A DNA stretch of 64,000 nt, taken from the NCBI GenBank assembly GCA_003963455.1, contig RXJA01000163.1, forward strand, positions 1-64,000, given 5' to 3'. This DNA is from Hyphomicrobiales bacterium (GTDB lineage Bacteria; Pseudomonadota; Alphaproteobacteria; Rhizobiales; Rhizobiaceae). The position numbers and the translations under genes are program-made. Below are positions 63,015 through 64,000 of this stretch, one piece after another. The notes under the pieces are model-generated. The model searched no databases, was not told the origin of the DNA, and worked only from the letters and a program-made list of their open reading frames with translations. Positions within the stretch are counted from its first letter, which is position 1. The number at the start of each line of letters is the position of its first letter.

Positions 63015-63270
63015 GGTGACAAGAATATCCTTGCGACTATCACAGCGCGCACGTCCCGCATGATCCGCTCGTCGAGCTCGATGAGCGATTTTTCCGCGTC
63101 CTTCCAGGAGCGTCTGCGGGGAATGGCGCACACCCATGAAGTTCTTTCCTCCTACAATTGGGCCGACGCCGACGTTGAGCAGTTGTTGCGCGCGACGCTT
63201 TCTCCCTTCAGCGGCAAGGAGCGGCGCCACGTCGTCATTCGCGGCCGACCGGTGCCACCCCGGCGGCGCC
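63015..63270 (+). pseudogene. HWE/HisKA_2 sensor histidine kinase remnant
   Basis: The plus frame reads DKNILATITARTSRMIRSSS, then FSASFQERLRGMAHTHEVLS and YNWADADVEQLLRATLSPF. This is the dimerisation/phosphoacceptor region and linker of HWE-type kinases. The phosphoacceptor box (normally HRVKNIL) has lost its His (GDKNIL), the ATPase domain is missing and no sensor precedes it. The following 63271-63619 holds nothing I can identify. Confidence 0.65.
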
Positions 63271-63619
63271 GCGGCGATCACATAATTGCGACTGGCTGGA
63301 ATAGTTCCCTGCCCAGCTGGGTATATGCAGCATCGAGGCGACGTTTGTCCGCACTCACCATTTTGGAGAATTTCTGGATGCTCAAGCACAGCGTCTCAGG
63401 CCCTACGGTGCGGGAGATGAGCGCGAGTGTTCGCCTAACGGCGCCGGCGTGGTCGCGGCCGAAGATTCTGCCGATCGGACCCAGCCTTCCTTTGCCTCGT
63501 CTCCCAAGTTGGATCACCGCCGCAAAGAGGGATTCATCATGTCGGTCGACCGGCCGTTGTCGGCTGGAAAAAGCAAATCAACCTGAGAACAAAGAGCGCA
63601 CCTGACAAGGGAGGAAGCA

Positions 63620-64000
63620 ATGGCAGCTGAGGGAAAATTTTCGCAACGCTTCGACGAGTATCAGCCCTCCAAGACACTATGGTTCTGGTCGGTGGCAGGC
63701 GCCGTGGTGCTGACAATGATCGTCGGCTTCACGGCCGGCGGTTGGACCACTGCGGGCACCGCGGCGGAAATGGCCAAGACATCCGCTATCAAGGCCAAAG
63801 CTGAGCTAGCGGCCAATTTGTGCGTCGAGAAGTTCATCACAGCGTCGAACGCAAGCGATAACCTCGCCAAGCTGAAGGGGACGTCTTCCTATCAGAGAGA
63901 CAGCTTCATCAGCGATGGCGGGTGGGTGAAACTGGCCGGCATGAAGAAGGACGTGCCGGGTGCCGCGGATCTATGCGCGGATAAATTGTCAGCGATGGAT
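63620..64000 (+). CDS. Membrane-anchored hypothetical protein, truncated by the window end
   Basis: The open frame runs from ATG 63620 (GGGAGGAAGC upstream) to the window end without a stop: at least 127 aa. It has a short cytoplasmic start (MAAEGKFSQRFDEYQPSKTL), one helix (FWSVAGAVVLTMIVGFTAGG, about 22-41) and a periplasmic helical part with two Cys (NLCVEKFITA and DLCADKLSAM). The family is common in rhizobia but has no known function. Confidence 0.75.
   Translation, partial: MAAEGKFSQRFDEYQPSKTLWFWSVAGAVVLTMIVGFTAGGWTTAGTAAEMAKTSAIKAKAELAANLCVEKFITASNASDNLAKLKGTSSYQRDSFISDGGWVKLAGMKKDVPGAADLCADKLSAMD

Overview
The window looks like chromosome of a Rhizobiales alphaproteobacterium, most probably Mesorhizobium or a close relative. 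The reasons are high GC with alphaproteobacterial codon use, the yacG–tRNA-Phe junction, a MucR/Ros regulator, a DUF736 protein, rhizobial palindromic intergenic repeats and stress promoters of the EcfG (RpoE2) type. No species call is possible from the sequence alone.

Layout. (1) 0–5 kb: the end of yacG, an intact tRNA-Phe(GAA), and a P4-type tyrosine integrase 212 bases downstream of it. This is the classic left edge of an island at the site used by the M. loti symbiosis island. Behind it lie IS remnants, a sulfotransferase and a mucR-like gene. (2) 4.9–27.4 kb: a segment bounded by two direct copies of a ~67-bp element resembling the 3' end of a tRNA-fMet gene plus its terminator. It holds a serine-recombinase scrap, a DUF736 gene, a dedA gene, a five-gene lipid-like biosynthesis/export operon (Sfp-type PPTase, 3052-aa reducing PKS with two terminal condensation domains, DevB/DevC/DevA-like ABC exporter), and a CUT2 sugar ABC operon (natural ATPase–permease fusion) with a divergent ROK regulator. 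(3) 27.6–39.8 kb: one long, tightly overlapping minus-strand operon for alternative complex III (actABCDEF), a Sco factor and an A2-type caa3 cytochrome oxidase. It is preceded by a consensus EcfG-type promoter. (4) 39.9–64 kb: gcd (PQQ glucose dehydrogenase), a HAD–ATPase fusion, an EmrAB-like pump, an ATP-dependent DNA ligase, Ku, a TPP enzyme, a sorbosone-dehydrogenase-like lipoprotein and many small hydrophilic or acidic proteins. These are interleaved with decayed genes (FAD oxidoreductase, GFA protein, xanthine-dehydrogenase-type subunit, histidine kinase, lipoprotein).

How it fits together. The PKS operon has its own activating enzyme and exporter, and resembles in logic the cyanobacterial Hgl/DevBCA heterocyst-glycolipid system. 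It is the best candidate here for an undescribed system. Eleven matches to GGAAC-N16/17-NGTT were found between 39.8 and 60.2 kb. They lie in front of the respiratory operon, the efflux pump and most of the small genes, which suggests a general-stress-response neighbourhood (respiration, DNA end-joining, efflux, protectant-like small proteins) under one alternative sigma factor.

Limits: all family calls come from motifs read by eye. No database search was possible, and precise substrates (sugar, PKS product, sulfotransferase acceptor) cannot be read from the sequence.
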